64,000 nucleotides of DNA. Origin: Lamellibrachia satsuma. Its lineage: Eukaryota; Annelida; Polychaeta; Sabellida; Siboglinidae. Below, one piece after another: positions 51,831 through 63,696 of the stretch. The notes beneath the pieces were generated by a model, which did no database searches, was not told the DNA's origin, and worked only from the letters and a program-made list of their open reading frames with translations. Every line of letters begins with the position of its first letter. Positions within the stretch are counted from its first letter, which is position 1. The stretch lies in NCBI GenBank assembly GCA_033239005.1, contig BSQZ01000011.1, positions 10,457,001-10,521,000 of the forward strand, given 5' to 3'. The position numbers were made by a program, and so were the translations under genes.

Positions 51831-53017
51831 CAATGAAAAGTGCGCATTGATTCCAGGCGACGATGTGCGCGGCAAACGTTGGCGCCACAGCACAGAGCCT
51901 GGATAATTGAGGCTACGCCTGGATACAAACCGTACTTTTCATTGTGACAGAAATTATTGAATCTTTGTAATGACGAACATTGGGTAGGCCCGGATTCCAG
52001 AGAAGTGCCACGAAGTGATTGACACCACGCTCAAATCGGTTAACAAGTAGAAAACCATCACCGAGGGGTTCAACCTGTGAATTAGTACTGTACGTAGTCC
52101 AGAAGCATTAGGTCAAAATTGGACTCAAGTTGGAAATAAATAGTACAAAGCAATTTTTCAGGATAGTTGTAAAATACCAGTTCCCTAGTATCCAATGTTC
52201 AGATGTTTTCAAATGTTTCCAATGTTTCAAAGTTCCCTAGTTTCCAATGTGTGCGTTTGTCACAAAGAGGCTAGGTGCGTGAGAACTATTATAGACTGCA
52301 TAGGCAATTGGGTTGAAATCACTTCCGTTCATAAATTCCGCCGTACACTTGCGACAGCATGAAATCTTGACAAAAAACTATTTGCCATAGCATCATAAAT
52401 TATATAAAAAAAATTTCAACTTTGGGGTGAAAATGTAATTTTTTATTTTGGAAACTATGGCGTTGCGGTTGGTATCAATTTAAAGCTCATAATCTACTGA
52501 ATAAAGCTGACTATAAAATATCCAGTATGTTAAATATACATACCCATGTAGGACAGATATTATAATGGACAAAATCCTATCTTATATGAACATCCTACAC
52601 CTGCCTCACATTAATTGTACCCGTTTAGCCATATTAATTTATTTTGTTTTGTTATTGTGACACTAGCATTACTCTTCATCATATTAAGTCATTTGTCATT
52701 TGCACGTGGGTGCAGGTATTGATTTTCTGGCCAAAAACAGTCCCCATCCTGTAAAGTCGCGAATCCATTTGTTGTCCAAAAATAAAAATAAAGACACAGT
52801 TGTAACACAGCCAAATTAAATTGGTATTTTGCTATTGTGATCCTTACATACATTACTCACGGTCATGCTTGGACATTCTGCGTCTGTCTGTGTGTACAAG
52901 CGTTGATGTCTTAGGCAAAACCTTCCTCCACCATGTAATGACACAAGTGCTTATTTTGTAAAACTAAATACACAATAAGAATGACATCGTAATTAGCTAA
53001 TTATGTATGCGCACAGA
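51831..53017. other. Spacer between the inverted arms; no gene seen
   Basis: 1.2 kb of AT-rich DNA. A short stretch at 51885-51925 (GGCGCCACAGCACAGAGCCT) echoes a word in the arms at about 53731-53760. No coding signal. Confidence 0.5.
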
Positions 53018-53261
53018 AACGGAAATTATGTATGGGCATTTGGCTAATTCATAAAACAAGAGTTAACTTTTATCAGTTTATAAGATGCAATTCGAATTAA
53101 ATTTAAACGTAGATTATATCGATGGAAAAGTTAAATCAGGCAAAACAAATTTTGTGTAGCATCTCGATAATGATGCTGATTGGCTGTTGGCGCTTCACGG
53201 GACGCCTACACAACATGGAGAGGTGACAATGGGTAACAACGATACCAAGCCTCTTCTTCTT

Positions 53262-53610
53262 CTTCTGCCGGTACGAGTCGACCCTCTCTTCAAGGTTAAT
53301 TGACTCGGTGTGTGTGCACACGTGCTAAAGTGATGTAAAAGAAAGTATAATAGCATATATTTGGAAGAAAGAGAAATGATGATAGTGTAAAACTGCAATT
53401 TAAGGAGAGGAAAAGTTGATAGCGTAAAAGATGTAATATGAATTAATGTTGCAAGCTAATCGTCTGTCTAAAGATCTCCAAACTGTGTACTGTATCTGGG
53501 TTGGCTGGCAGGTTTTTCCAGTTGGCTATTGTACTGGGTAAGAAGTTGTACTGGACGGATTTCTTAGGGGGAGTTGAAAAGCTTCGGAATGTGTGTGTCG
53601 ATAGAGTCTC
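53262..53610 (-). pseudogene. Non-LTR retroelement C-terminus and 3' UTR, right copy
   Basis: Inverted counterpart of 51240-51600, including the TTCTTCTTCTTCT tract and the ANWKNLPA-coding region on the minus strand. Part of the duplicated arm rather than an independent insertion. Confidence 0.7.
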
Positions 53611-54114
53611 ACAAGGGGTATGAGTTGTGGGTTAGGTCTAAGGGGCCTCTGCAGGCCAGAATTTCTTCTCAGCGAATTCACGAAAGCGAGCGAGAGTCGG
53701 ATAAGCAGTGGTGTGTGCGACAAACGGTGGCGCCACAGCACGGAGCCTGGATAATCGAGGCTAACTGAAAGTGAGGTATCTTCGCCACAAGAGTATCGAC
53801 ACATGATGGACCGAAGTCATCCAATTTCGCCCAGTAGTCACGAGGAGGCGATACTGTTGTATAGTACAGCAGGTGAGTGTTTGCGTTTTCTGCGGGTAAG
53901 GTGTTAAACTGTTCGACATCATTCGGTTATTATACGTTATGTGTAAGTATTGTGTATATTATTCCTTTGCGGTTAAAATAATGCCGCATAGCAGCAGCGT
54001 CTTCTGCAGTGAGCGCCAGCGGCTTATATTATCGTTCACTGGCACTGCGGATGTGATCCGCCGCACTATTTTGAACCACAACATACTCTTTCTTTCTTTC
54101 GTTAATATATATAT

Positions 54115-54245
54115 TGGTGGGCGCGGTGGTAGAGAGTCGGACTTTCGGTCGAGTTGACCGGGGTTCAAAACCACCTGTCGTGCGTAGAGCGTCGGACTTT
54201 TCGGTCGAAGGGACTTGGGTTCAAAACCACCTCCGCCGTTTCGAA
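54115..54245 (+). mobile_element. Dimeric tRNA-like (Pol III promoter) unit, right copy
   Basis: GGTGGGCGCGGTGGTAGAGA starts the first unit, with GGTTCAAAACC at 54162-54172. The second unit starts GCGTAGAGCGTCGG at 54182, with GGTTCAAAACC at 54218-54228. The boxes fit the A/B spacing of tRNA genes, but the units do not fold into full tRNAs. Confidence 0.65.
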
Positions 54246-54400
54246 GGAGAGAGAATGACAGGGAAATGGTAAATACCTGCTGTGGACTCACTAATTTTAG
54301 AGAACGAAAACTCTGAAAATAAACCTCTCCTGTGTTAGCTCAAGACAGGGCTGTTTGGAGTTAAATCTCAAGTCATAAATGTTTATTTAAGACAAAAAGT

Positions 54401-54521
<121 letters not shown>

Positions 54522-54568
54522 TATATACATATATATATATACATATATATATACATATATATATATAC

Positions 54569-54622
<54 letters not shown>

Positions 54623-55000
54623 CATACATACATACATACATAATACACGCATGCACATAAATGTTGTGCATTAAAAGCACACATGGGCCCATTTAATGTA
54701 TTTGATGTTGGTGATTGAGAAAGATGTTTCATGACATAATAATCAGTAGAAAGACAAATTATTTAGAAATAATTCACAATATACACAGTTGTAAAACATA
54801 TGTCTCTAGGATAAGGTCTGCAATGTACCCCCAAGTTTACTACATTGAACAGTGTTATTCTCACTGAACCAGTTGTATGGTCAGCAGATCGAATGAGACT
54901 TCTTAAAAGGAAAAAGTCTGACTGACAATTACAAGTGGATATTTATGGTTGTGTCACAGCAAGATTTTCCATGACATAATAATCAGTAGAAAGACACAGC

Positions 55001-55065
<65 letters not shown>

Positions 55066-55075
<10 letters not shown>

Positions 55076-55556
55076 TTAATAAAGTTAATGATACCTTACT
55101 AATCTAACATAGATACAATAAGTACATTAAAACCATTATTATAGTTATTATCAAAGGCAATGGTTAACACCATAAGGCATGATGTGTAAAAAGTTGATGT
55201 CGTCACACTTTTTTCACATTTTAATTTCTCATTGTACTGCTGCTAATATATAATGAAAAAAACAAATCCGCAATTAAAATTTTTATTGGCATTCGTAGTC
55301 AATATCAAATGCAACACCGACTTGGCAATAACACTGTTTAATCTTGACGTCATCACAAGTTATATTTAAAAAAATACTATATCGATTTTAAAACCTTTTT
55401 CACATTTAATTTTCTTATACGTACAACCATATCATAAAACTTTTTTAAACCAGGTCTGCAATTTGAATTTTTATTGACATCTTAGTCAATATCAAATGCA
55501 ACACAGACTCGGCATATAACATAAATTTGTAAAATGTTGACATCTTTAAAAAATCA
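55066..55556 (+). repeat. About 490-bp direct repeat, right copy
   Basis: Same orientation as 49425-49918. It starts immediately after a (TA)n tract (55002-55066) and ends against the foldback element at 55560. The two direct copies enclose the inverted-arm structure. Confidence 0.88.
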
Positions 55557-55559
55557 TAC

Positions 55560-56594
55560 CTCTGCTATTAAAAATGCACACCCACACTAGTTTCAAAGCA
55601 TGCACATATATGGTTACAGTATCGCTATTTCAAGTCTTAACTCGTCTTCGTTGGCAAAGCACAGCTATATATGTCAGACATGTTGACAAGACCCAAGGCG
55701 ACTGTGTGATTTCTGTGCACCGATGTATTTCTGAACTGTCTAAATTAATTCAGCTGTCAGCGACTGGCCACTTGGGTTGCGATAGACCAGGACGATCGAG
55801 GTTGTCTTTGTTTTACGACTGCTAGGTGTTGCTCTACCTAAAGCCGATTGTTTTAAGTCATGCTTTACTGGAGTGTGTTTAACTTACCTGCCCACATTGG
55901 AACTATCTTAGTTGATACTGGCCACGAATGAAATGGTCTCGATAAAATACGCCTAATTGAAATATGGTTTCAGCAGCGTATCCAGGGGATCTTAGAGTTT
56001 TCAAGACCCCCTAGGCCACGGAGGGGGGTCGTAGACCATATATAAGCCTACATCGGAACTAGTGTCAATGTAAAGACTGAAGTATTAGAAGCCGGCTAAT
56101 ATTAACCCTTCTGTGCTTTCGACACCTGAGTAATTTAATCAGTATGAGCTATAAAATCTGATTTCATTATACTTATGTTGATATTTTAGCATTTTATTGT
56201 TCAGCATACATAAGTAAACTATTGAAACAGTAGCTGTATATTAATGTCTTCAACAGTGTGTCGATATATTCAATAGCTCCTACTGATTAAATTACTCAGG
56301 TGTAGACAGCAATCAATAACACGTAGCAGTCGTAAAACAAAGACAACCTGGAACGTCCTGGTCTGTCGCAACCCGAGTGGCCAGTTGCTGGCAGGTGAAT
56401 TAATTTAGACAGTTCAGAAATGCATCGGTGCACAGACACTACACAGTCGCCTTGGGTCTTGTCAACGTGTCTGACAGCTACAGCTGTGCATTGCTAACGA
56501 AGGCGAGTTAAGACTTGAAATAGCGATACTGTAACAATAATTATACGTGCGTGCTTTGAAACTAGCGCGGGTGTGCGTTTTTTATAGCAGACAG
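55560..56594. mobile_element. Foldback element with about 270-bp inverted ends
   Basis: 55560-55830 and 56318-56594 are inverted copies (TCTGCTATTAAAAATGCACA mirrors GTGCGTTTTTTATAGCAGA; inner words TTTGTTTTACGACTGCTA mirror TAGCAGTCGTAAAACAAA). A second inverted pair, ACACCTGAGTAATTTAATCA and TGATTAAATTACTCAGGTGT, lies inside (56118-56152 and 56270-56303). There is no ORF. Consistent with a non-autonomous foldback or MITE-like element. Confidence 0.82.
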
Positions 56595-57024
56595 CCGGGT
56601 TTGTCGTAGATCGTATTTAGAGGCGTGTGTCACTTGTCAACATAATTACTATGTCAGCGACTGCTTGGCAGTTCACAGTGCGATCCTCAAACAAAATGAT
56701 ATGGCACGTTAAACGCTGCCTGTCTTTGGCATATCGCATAGTCTGCAGAGAAATAAGGATATTGACTGTCGGTTGTGACTGATGATTAACTTGGTGTTAT
56801 AGATGTTGTTCCGTATATTATTTGGTATTTCGTAAACTGTTTGACATCTATGTATTATATCGGTTTCAATGGAATAATCGAACAGTTTGATCACTCAACA
56901 TATGTCTGTTTTTACACAAACCCCAAATATTGACGTTTCGCTTGTTACAACTTTGCTATTGTCTACCATGATGCGATTTGTTTCACGAAGAGTTTTCTGA
57001 CAGTTTGATCGCTTGTTACAACCA

Positions 57025-57170
57025 GAAATGTAATAATCGACCGGTAATGTAATAATCTACCGGTAATGTAATAAATCGACCGGTAATGTAATAATCTACC
57101 GGTAATGTAATAAATTTACCGGTAATGTAATAATCGACCGATAATGTAATAAAGACCAGTAATGTGATAA
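57025..57170. repeat. 18-20-bp tandem repeat ACCGGTAATGTAATAA
   Basis: About eight copies of (T/C)ACCGGTAATGTAATAATC, each one internally near-palindromic at ACCGGT. Confidence 0.85.
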
Positions 57171-57535
57171 AAATTATGATGATAATCATTATGGTGATGA
57201 TGATGATGATGTTAATAATGATGATGAGGAAGTTGATGATGGGGGTAATAAATGACTATGATGATGATGACAATTAAGTTGTCATCGTAGTGACAATGAT
57301 AATGGTGATGATGATAATGATTGTAACAACGGTGATGGTGAGGGTGATAAATGGTAATGATGATGACAAGGAAGGAGATGAAGACAATTAAGCTGTCTTC
57401 ATGATGATGATGATGACGAAAATGATGACAATGAGGGTGATCATTATTACGATAATGAGGATGAAGACAACGACATCCTCGGCCTCGTCATCCTGCTCCT
57501 CCTCCTCATCGTCATCATCATCATCATCATGTTCA
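57170..57535. repeat. Degenerate (GAT)n / (ATG)n tract
   Basis: GATGATGATGA runs mixed with GTGATAATG words, ending in the opposite polarity (CATCATCATCATCAT) at about 57510-57530. Confidence 0.9.
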
Positions 57536-58227
57536 CCCTTATAATGGCTAGCCATGCTCACACCCACTCGACGTTCACAAACGTGTGATTAACATAGGAA
57601 TCTAAGAAAGAGTGAGCGGCTTTCTGGGAGCACATATGGAATGCTGTTCATACCACCCAGGTAACGCACAGCAGTAACATGTTGGCAGATAATAGGACCG
57701 AGTCAGACAGAGTGGTAAGGAAGAATGGGTGTCAATAGAAATGGTCATCTCAACAAATGAAAGAGGCAATCTACATTTAATTAAGGGATCACCTCAAACA
57801 ATTATTTAAGGGATACAAAATGCTTAAAAAAGAAATACCTGATCAGCATTTGATCAAATGAAGGGGTCATGTCAAACAACTTGGCAAATCTCGAAACGCA
57901 ATTTTGGGGAACAGTGCAGACAAACCGGGGGGAACTTTTTATACAGTAGCAAGATACAATTCCAACAATTTCAGGCGACCGTGACAGTTGTTTGTAGTTG
58001 CTAGCACTGCATGTAAATGCTTACAAAAATATGACTGTCCCTTGTGTATGTAACTTAAGCAAGTGCATATTGTAAAGGATATATTCACAATGTAAACCTC
58101 TTCATCTGGTGCCGGAACAGGCAGGTACTGGGAAACAACATCATGGACTGCTTTGGCTGCACGTGTCCTTTAATCAGAATGAATTCTTTTGCGATACACT
58201 TGAGTAATTAACCTTGGAAGTGTTTAC
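57536..58227. other. No gene confidently seen
   Basis: A minus-strand stretch at about 58093-58165 reads AAKAVHDVVSQYLPVPAPDE and is followed by a possible donor (GAG|GTTTAC). It could be the next exon of the gene represented by 58228-58434, but the phases do not match. Confidence 0.3.
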
Positions 58228-58434
58228 CTGGTTTTGGAATTTTGCTAGTTTAGTTGCACCATTCACTGTGTCGTGTGCATGTCTGGGTAGAGTTCTGTCA
58301 ATCAAAGTTCGAACTTGTAATGCGATATATTTATTCAAGTGATTTGCATTTTCCCTTTGGACAACCAGCCGGAACTGATCTTCTGTTATACTATCTGTTA
58401 ACAAGAGTGGATTTCGCCTGTCTTGGTCCGGCAC
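58228..58434 (-). CDS. Internal exon of an unknown gene
   Basis: 207-bp phase 0-0 frame bounded exactly by acceptor GCATTTTAG and donor CAG|GTAAACA. It encodes 69 residues including SITEDQFRLVVQRENANHL, then IALQVRTLIDRTLPRH, ending KLAKFQNQ: charged, likely helical, no cysteines. No family recognised. The exact fit of both splice sites to the open frame makes a real exon likely. Confidence 0.5.
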
Positions 58435-58846
58435 CTAAAATGCTGTCTTGGAAGTAAACATTGTTTGCCATGCACTACGAAACCAGAACGTATTTAAATA
58501 GGTGTACAATGATTGCACCATACTGGACCGGACAGTTTTATGCCAACTAGGCATTACACTTTTCAGTGCAGTTAAGATGGGGTTGATGAATATTTTAGGC
58601 CTCGATAACTCATAAGTTTTCCTTTAGAGCTTTAAGAGCATGGAAGTTGCATCAATCTGGTTGTAAAGCTAACTTACTGCATGCTGTTTTGATGTCCCAT
58701 GCCTTGTCATGTTGCGTTACTGGTTGGAATGTAGAACCATTTTGCAATGTGCACGGTCTAAGATGAAAAAACCACTGTTATCATCAAAAATATATAAATG
58801 CTTATCATGTGCACAGCTGGAGCCATGACAAGGCGTGTTCGTCATC

Positions 58847-59112
58847 CTAATTTCTATCACAATTACTAATATCTGTCATACCTATCCTGCCCTTATTTGT
58901 GGAGTCAAAATAATTTAAAATATCAACTTTGAAACGTGCTGCATTCAAATCAAGTTTTATGTCATACCCACAAATAACACCAAGCCTTTCCAAACATTTG
59001 AGATTTTCATCACTTCCAAGAACAATATGATAATTCCTGTTTAGGTTGACATACCCCGCTGAAACAGCAGAATTGAGTCTAAATTGGGTTACAAAATTAT
59101 CTCTGCATTCCT
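58847..59112 (-). CDS. Possible terminal exon, unknown protein
   Basis: A frame without a clear ATG runs from a possible acceptor (GATTGGAG|GAATGC, 59112) to TAG at 58847-58849. It includes FVTQFRLNSAVSAGYVNLN, then LKCLERLGVICGYDIKLDL and ILNYFDSTNKGR. Composition is protein-like rather than repeat-like. It is upstream of, and on the same strand as, 58228-58434, but because it ends in a stop it cannot be spliced to it. Confidence 0.33.
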
Positions 59113-59365
59113 CCAATCAGAATTTGTGAGATTATCCTTAGAACTTGAAATACCCTTATATAAATAATGACAGTTAATTGAGTGACGCATGTTCGAAATT
59201 TGGCGCAAACTGACAGATTTTAACGATTTATCAATGCCCCCATGAGTAAGTCTACTGGTTGGATTTTCTGCAATGTAAATCTGACTTGGTACTGTTTTCC
59301 AATCATTCTAGCCCGATCAGGTTTTATCATTAATTGTCTGTGACATTTGCCTATCCCCATTAATT

Positions 59366-59470
59366 AGGTCAGCAGTCAGTTTAGTTAGACCAGCAGCCAG
59401 CTTAGTTAGGTCAGCAGTCAGTTTAGTTAGGCCAGCAACCAGTTTAGTTAGGTCAGCAGTCAGTTTAGGG
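59366..59470. repeat. 20-bp tandem repeat TTAGTTAGGTCAGCAGTCAG
   Basis: About five and a half units with alternating GTCAGCAGTCAG and ACCAGCAGCCAG variants. Confidence 0.85.
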
Positions 59471-60621
59471 GTAGGTTTAGTTAGAAAAGGGGTTCAGTGG
59501 AGTTACACCGGGTTTTAGAAAGGTATGTGGAGACCAATTTCTGCTGTTTTGTTGTCTCTTCCACACGTGCGACCACCACAGAATATTTATTCCCTTAATT
59601 AATTCATTTTCTTAGTGTTGCTTAAAATTTTGCGAATTGCATGTGTGGATTTCAGATTCATTAACTTTTATTACTTCAATTAAAACTGGATTGTGCCACT
59701 GCATGTGTGGATTTCTTGCTGTCTAACTGTAATTTAGATTCATTAACGTTTGTTGATAATGTATGCGTAATGTATTTTGGAGTTTTGTAGACATTGCACC
59801 AGGGCACATAGAAGATTACCACGAAGAACAACAAAACAAACGCCTCTTTTCAGAGCCCCAATTCTTATAAATCATTGATGGTGCCAATGTTATGTTGCAG
59901 ACATGTTTTCAGATGTAGCTTATGAACTGTAGTTGGGCAATAAATTAATTTGGCTTTATTCAACCTTATGCATACACGTGTCTGTTGTGCCTCTGATGTT
60001 TCAATAAACAGCCCATTTGTGTGTGGAATAAACACGTTACAATAATAATTTATATTGTAAATATACATTTCCACATATATCCTTCAATTTTGTACAGGAA
60101 TTTTGTTTTGGTTCCTTAGCTATACTCATCATAATACTCATCATCAATTTTGTATTAAACATTCTATTTCATTAAAGTGGCTGGGGCGGCTAGCGTGTCA
60201 ATTGATTCTTCATTTTTTCTTCATAACATGCTAGGATAGACTAAAATAAACGTCGACACCACAAAAAAATCGCCCGGTGTAACGGACCCAGAGTAGTCCC
60301 GTGCCGAAAGTCAGCGGAAGTATGCATTTTGCATATTGCGCATGCGCGCGCAAACGCAGGAGATGCCATGCAACCCGCGTGAGCTACGTGACCTCAGGTA
60401 ACCCGATCAACTTTGACCCCGTGCCAGGAGTATGCAGACTTAGCGAGACTAATACAGATTCAGGTGACCCACATGACCCCCACGATGTTGACCTTATTTT
60501 GTCAGCGAGGCCTTTTTTAAGAAAGTTGAAAGTCATTTGATTAGAACGTGGAAACTGATGTAGCATCAGAAGAGATGTAGGCGAGATGAAAAGTACAAAA
60601 TGAATATGGAGTGCATCAAAC

Positions 60622-60690
<69 letters not shown>

Positions 60691-61192
60691 CCATTATTTG
60701 GTAATACCCATTATGTTAAATCACCAGTGACCAAGTGTAGGAGTGCAAGCACCCAAATCAAATGTTAGACAATTTGCATTTATCAATTATCAAACGACAA
60801 AAGGACGTGGCTATTCGCACAGCTGCTCTGCAGGTCCCTCTATTAATTACCAAAAGTGTGGTTGTTATTATTTGCAGAGCTGCACTGGGTTTTGGCATTG
60901 CAGAAATAGTTATTGCTATTTGCAAAATTACCATATTGGTATGGTCATTAATGATAATGTTAATGATATATTGTGTCACTTAAGTTATGGCTTCTTACAT
61001 GAGGCTTGTCTTGCTGTTTCTACAAAGTAGAAGATTAAATGGCTTCACTTCTTGTATAACAGCCACTTAGTCCATTAAGCTACTTCTTGTTCACTGGTTC
61101 AGTAGTGCACATGTATTACTAAGTCAGAGCAAAGTTGCTGTGTTACAGCATTACACATTTTACGTCTACATACTTCAAGGAGGTAGACCTAG
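59471..61192. other. No gene confidently seen; (TA)n at 60624-60689
   Basis: A GC-richer island at about 60280-60530 with an 80-codon plus frame (MPKVSGSMHF onward) has no splice signals or homology that I recognise. Plus frames at 60743-61030 are similarly unassigned. Confidence 0.35.
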
Positions 61193-61339
61193 GTCAAAGA
61201 TACAATATGGCAGCACTTCACTCATGTTGAAGTTGCTGGGAAAGCTTTGGCTAGGTGCAACTACTGTGCTCATCAACAAAGTATCAAGGCCTGCAGGATG
61301 TGGTCCCATCATAACAACTGTGCAACATTTACAAATGAG
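61193..61339 (+). CDS. Exon encoding a BED-type zinc finger
   Basis: 147-bp phase 0-0 frame between acceptor GACCTAG and donor GAG|GTAGGA. It encodes IWQHFTHVEVAGKALARCNY, then CAHQQSIKACRMWSHHNNC. The aromatic W..HF start, a K-A before C-x2-C, and a C-terminal H-x3-C follow the BED finger pattern shared by hAT transposases and domesticated ZBED proteins. The element or gene continues to the right. It could be a live domesticated gene or an exon-bearing transposon. Confidence 0.55.
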
Positions 61340-61809
61340 GTAGGAATGAGTAATAGTAGTTATGAATATGATTTAATGTTTTTTTTGGTAAATTAAATAA
61401 CAACATTGCAGTAAATGTTTTATCTCTTGAATTATAAGCTGTAAGCATTTGTCACACACAACTTGATAAAGAAGCTTCCAAATGTCAGTTATTTTGGTAA
61501 GAGAGTGAGAACTAGATCAATACTAGCCATGTTGTCATTTAATCCTGGTCCCTTTCATTGCATTTAGCAGATACGCATACTTTACTTTAATAGTTTAACA
61601 CTATTCACCGGATATTGAATGGATTAAATGTGTCATTGTGGCATGTACCACGTGGCTTATAGTGGGTGATAAAAGGGAACCGTGCTGGCTTTCACTTTTA
61701 GGTGACTAAATAACACAAGTAATGTACAAGAGAATCAGCATGGAAATAAATGCATACACTTTTTGTGTTATTTTAATATTATAATCATTAAACAGTTTTG
61801 GCTACACAG

Positions 61810-61982
61810 GCAGACACCATAGCTAAAAGTCGTCTGATCAATGAGTAGCGGGAACTGGCCCACCAGTGGCTCACAGAGAACAATTCAGACTACCTCCCAG
61901 CAGCCATTGCTTTTGAAACAGAGTCTGCGCCACTCCCACCATCCTTCTTTGAAGCAGGTGCTATGCATCCAGAATTGTGGTG
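61810..61982 (+). pseudogene. Possible exon with an internal stop
   Basis: Follows acceptor GGCTACACAG and reads ADTIAKSRLINE, stop (TAG 61846-61848), then ELAHQWLTENNSDYL and AIAFETESAPLPPSFF up to HPELWW at a donor-like TG|GTAAGG. Apart from the single stop the frame looks coding, and it lies on the same strand as the BED finger exon. Linkage is inferred only from proximity. Confidence 0.3.
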
Positions 61983-62484
61983 GTAAGGGCTTAGAACAGT
62001 TACTCTGCCACATGGTATTGTTCTAGTTTCGTTGCACACAGCTTGTGTGTCAGCCTTGTGCAACGTTTGGAATAACTCACACAAAGCTGATAATTCATTA
62101 GGCTTGTGTTCTGCTATCGAATGCTACGTGGCAAGCATGAGGTAGAGGACTGAATCACTGTCAGACTTTCACTGGCACAGGAGATTTGTGCCAGAGGACC
62201 TAGACGAATAAATACTTATTAAATGTACAACGACAGTTTAACAAAAGTACTAAAAACTTAATATGTTGTCTGTTTTATATTATTTTACTTTCTTCCATTT
62301 TTCCCCGAAAGAAAGTGGAAGAAATCCCTTTCTTCCACTTTCTTCCAGGCGTCCCCTGTTGACTATCACAAAAAATATACATTTAAAAAAATACTTGCTA
62401 TTTATATTGTAATGGCCTTATTGAGTTGTATGTTTATATTATTATTTTGGATTTGGCTACCTGGACCATTAAAAATTTTTTTTA

Positions 62485-62640
62485 TTAAGGGTAACTGCTA
62501 ATGTCTCGGCTTTTGTGGTTGGTTCGAATCCAACTGGTATATGCACTTTGTGCAAAAATACCCCTGGCATGGGCTTATTTACCGATACATTGCATCTCCT
62601 CTTATGATTATTTTGAAATTGAATGAAAATGCACTTACAG
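62485..62640 (+). mobile_element. Possible tRNA-derived SINE fragment
   Basis: GTTGG TTCGAAT CCAAC (about 62517-62533) is a perfect T-arm with a consensus B box GGTTCGAATCC. No full tRNA can be folded because the anticodon arm and acceptor stem do not pair, so it is a tRNA-like head, not a tRNA gene. Confidence 0.4.
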
Positions 62641-63476
62641 TGATCCAAAGTTAGCATATTAATATATACATAACATCTGATCCATCTCATGTTAGCTTTA
62701 TTTACCAAAGGCCACCAACAAAACCAGCTCAACATTTAACAACATATTGCTAAACTTTATTGTGGAATTAATTTAACAAGCATGTAGTTATGTCAAACTG
62801 TCAAAATATAATGATGACATTGTGTGATTGACTTATACTTGATAGGGACTATATACCTATACATCAGACAGGTGTCATATGGAGGGCCCATGATGAATTT
62901 ATGGAAACATTTTGAACTGCTGAAATCAGCTGAATATATATATATATATATATATATTTTCATGTTGGGATGCATATAGCTTGACACTGGCTATAGAAAA
63001 TATGTATTAACATTTCGGCGGCATTTTAAAACCTACCTATTTGACCTGGTCTAACCTTCTTAGCTCCTCAGTGCACCATCATCACTGTTGACGATCTGGA
63101 ATTGAATTTGGGGTAAGATTTGCCTAACACTTTGGTATTGGTGCGCTGCTGAGCTCAGCTTTCTGAAGATTTTAGTGCTATAGAAATCTTCTTTATTGTA
63201 TTGTATTGTATTGTATAGCTACATCATTTCTGACGTTAGATTCCAAAAGCCTGGGTCCCAATTACTATATATTCAGTAAATAAATCTTGTGCTATGTGCA
63301 ACCCGAATATATAGTATTTTGCTAATTTAGCAAACAGTGTAACTATTACTTTGTCAGATCTTTCCACAAATTGTTCCCCAAGTGATTTTGCTACTACAAG
63401 TGATGCTGTTAAGGATATGTCATTTTACTTACAGTACTTCATAAAAAATGCCTATAACTATGACCAATAATTGCAG
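62641..63476. other. No gene seen; short (TA)n at 62936-62957
   Basis: AT-rich spacer with a TATTG pentanucleotide run near 63196-63220. Confidence 0.4.
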
Positions 63477-63696
63477 ACACTGGAGCATTAGTGTATATCC
63501 CACCACATATGTTAGTGTATATCCCCCACGTACGCACATACACCAGAAGATTGTGACTGATGAGAAAGAGACAGACAAGATCTTGTGCCATATTCACTCT
63601 GCGCCACCTGCTGGCCACAGTGGCATCAATGCTACTGTGGACAAAATTAGCCAGCGGTATTACTGGAAAGGCTTGAACGAGGACGTAAAAATCTAC
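63477..63696 (+). CDS. Exon encoding an integrase zinc-binding (H2C2-type) segment
   Basis: After acceptor AATAATTGCAG, the frame runs to TAC|GTAAGT, a perfect donor, in phase 0. It encodes KETDKILCHIHSAPPAGHSG, then INATVDKISQRYYWKGLNED and VKIY. This is the N-terminal zinc-binding region of integrases (His pair, then GH.G...T...I..RYYW.G...DV..Y); the two cysteines would fall in the next exon. The clean donor in the middle of the domain argues for a spliced, domesticated gene of the Ginger/Gypsy-integrase type rather than an intact retroelement. Confidence 0.65.

Noticed and set aside
60301..60540. 80-codon ORF in a GC-richer patch
   Set aside because: No splice sites at its ends, no recognisable domain, and it overlaps an equally long antisense frame; not supported as a gene.
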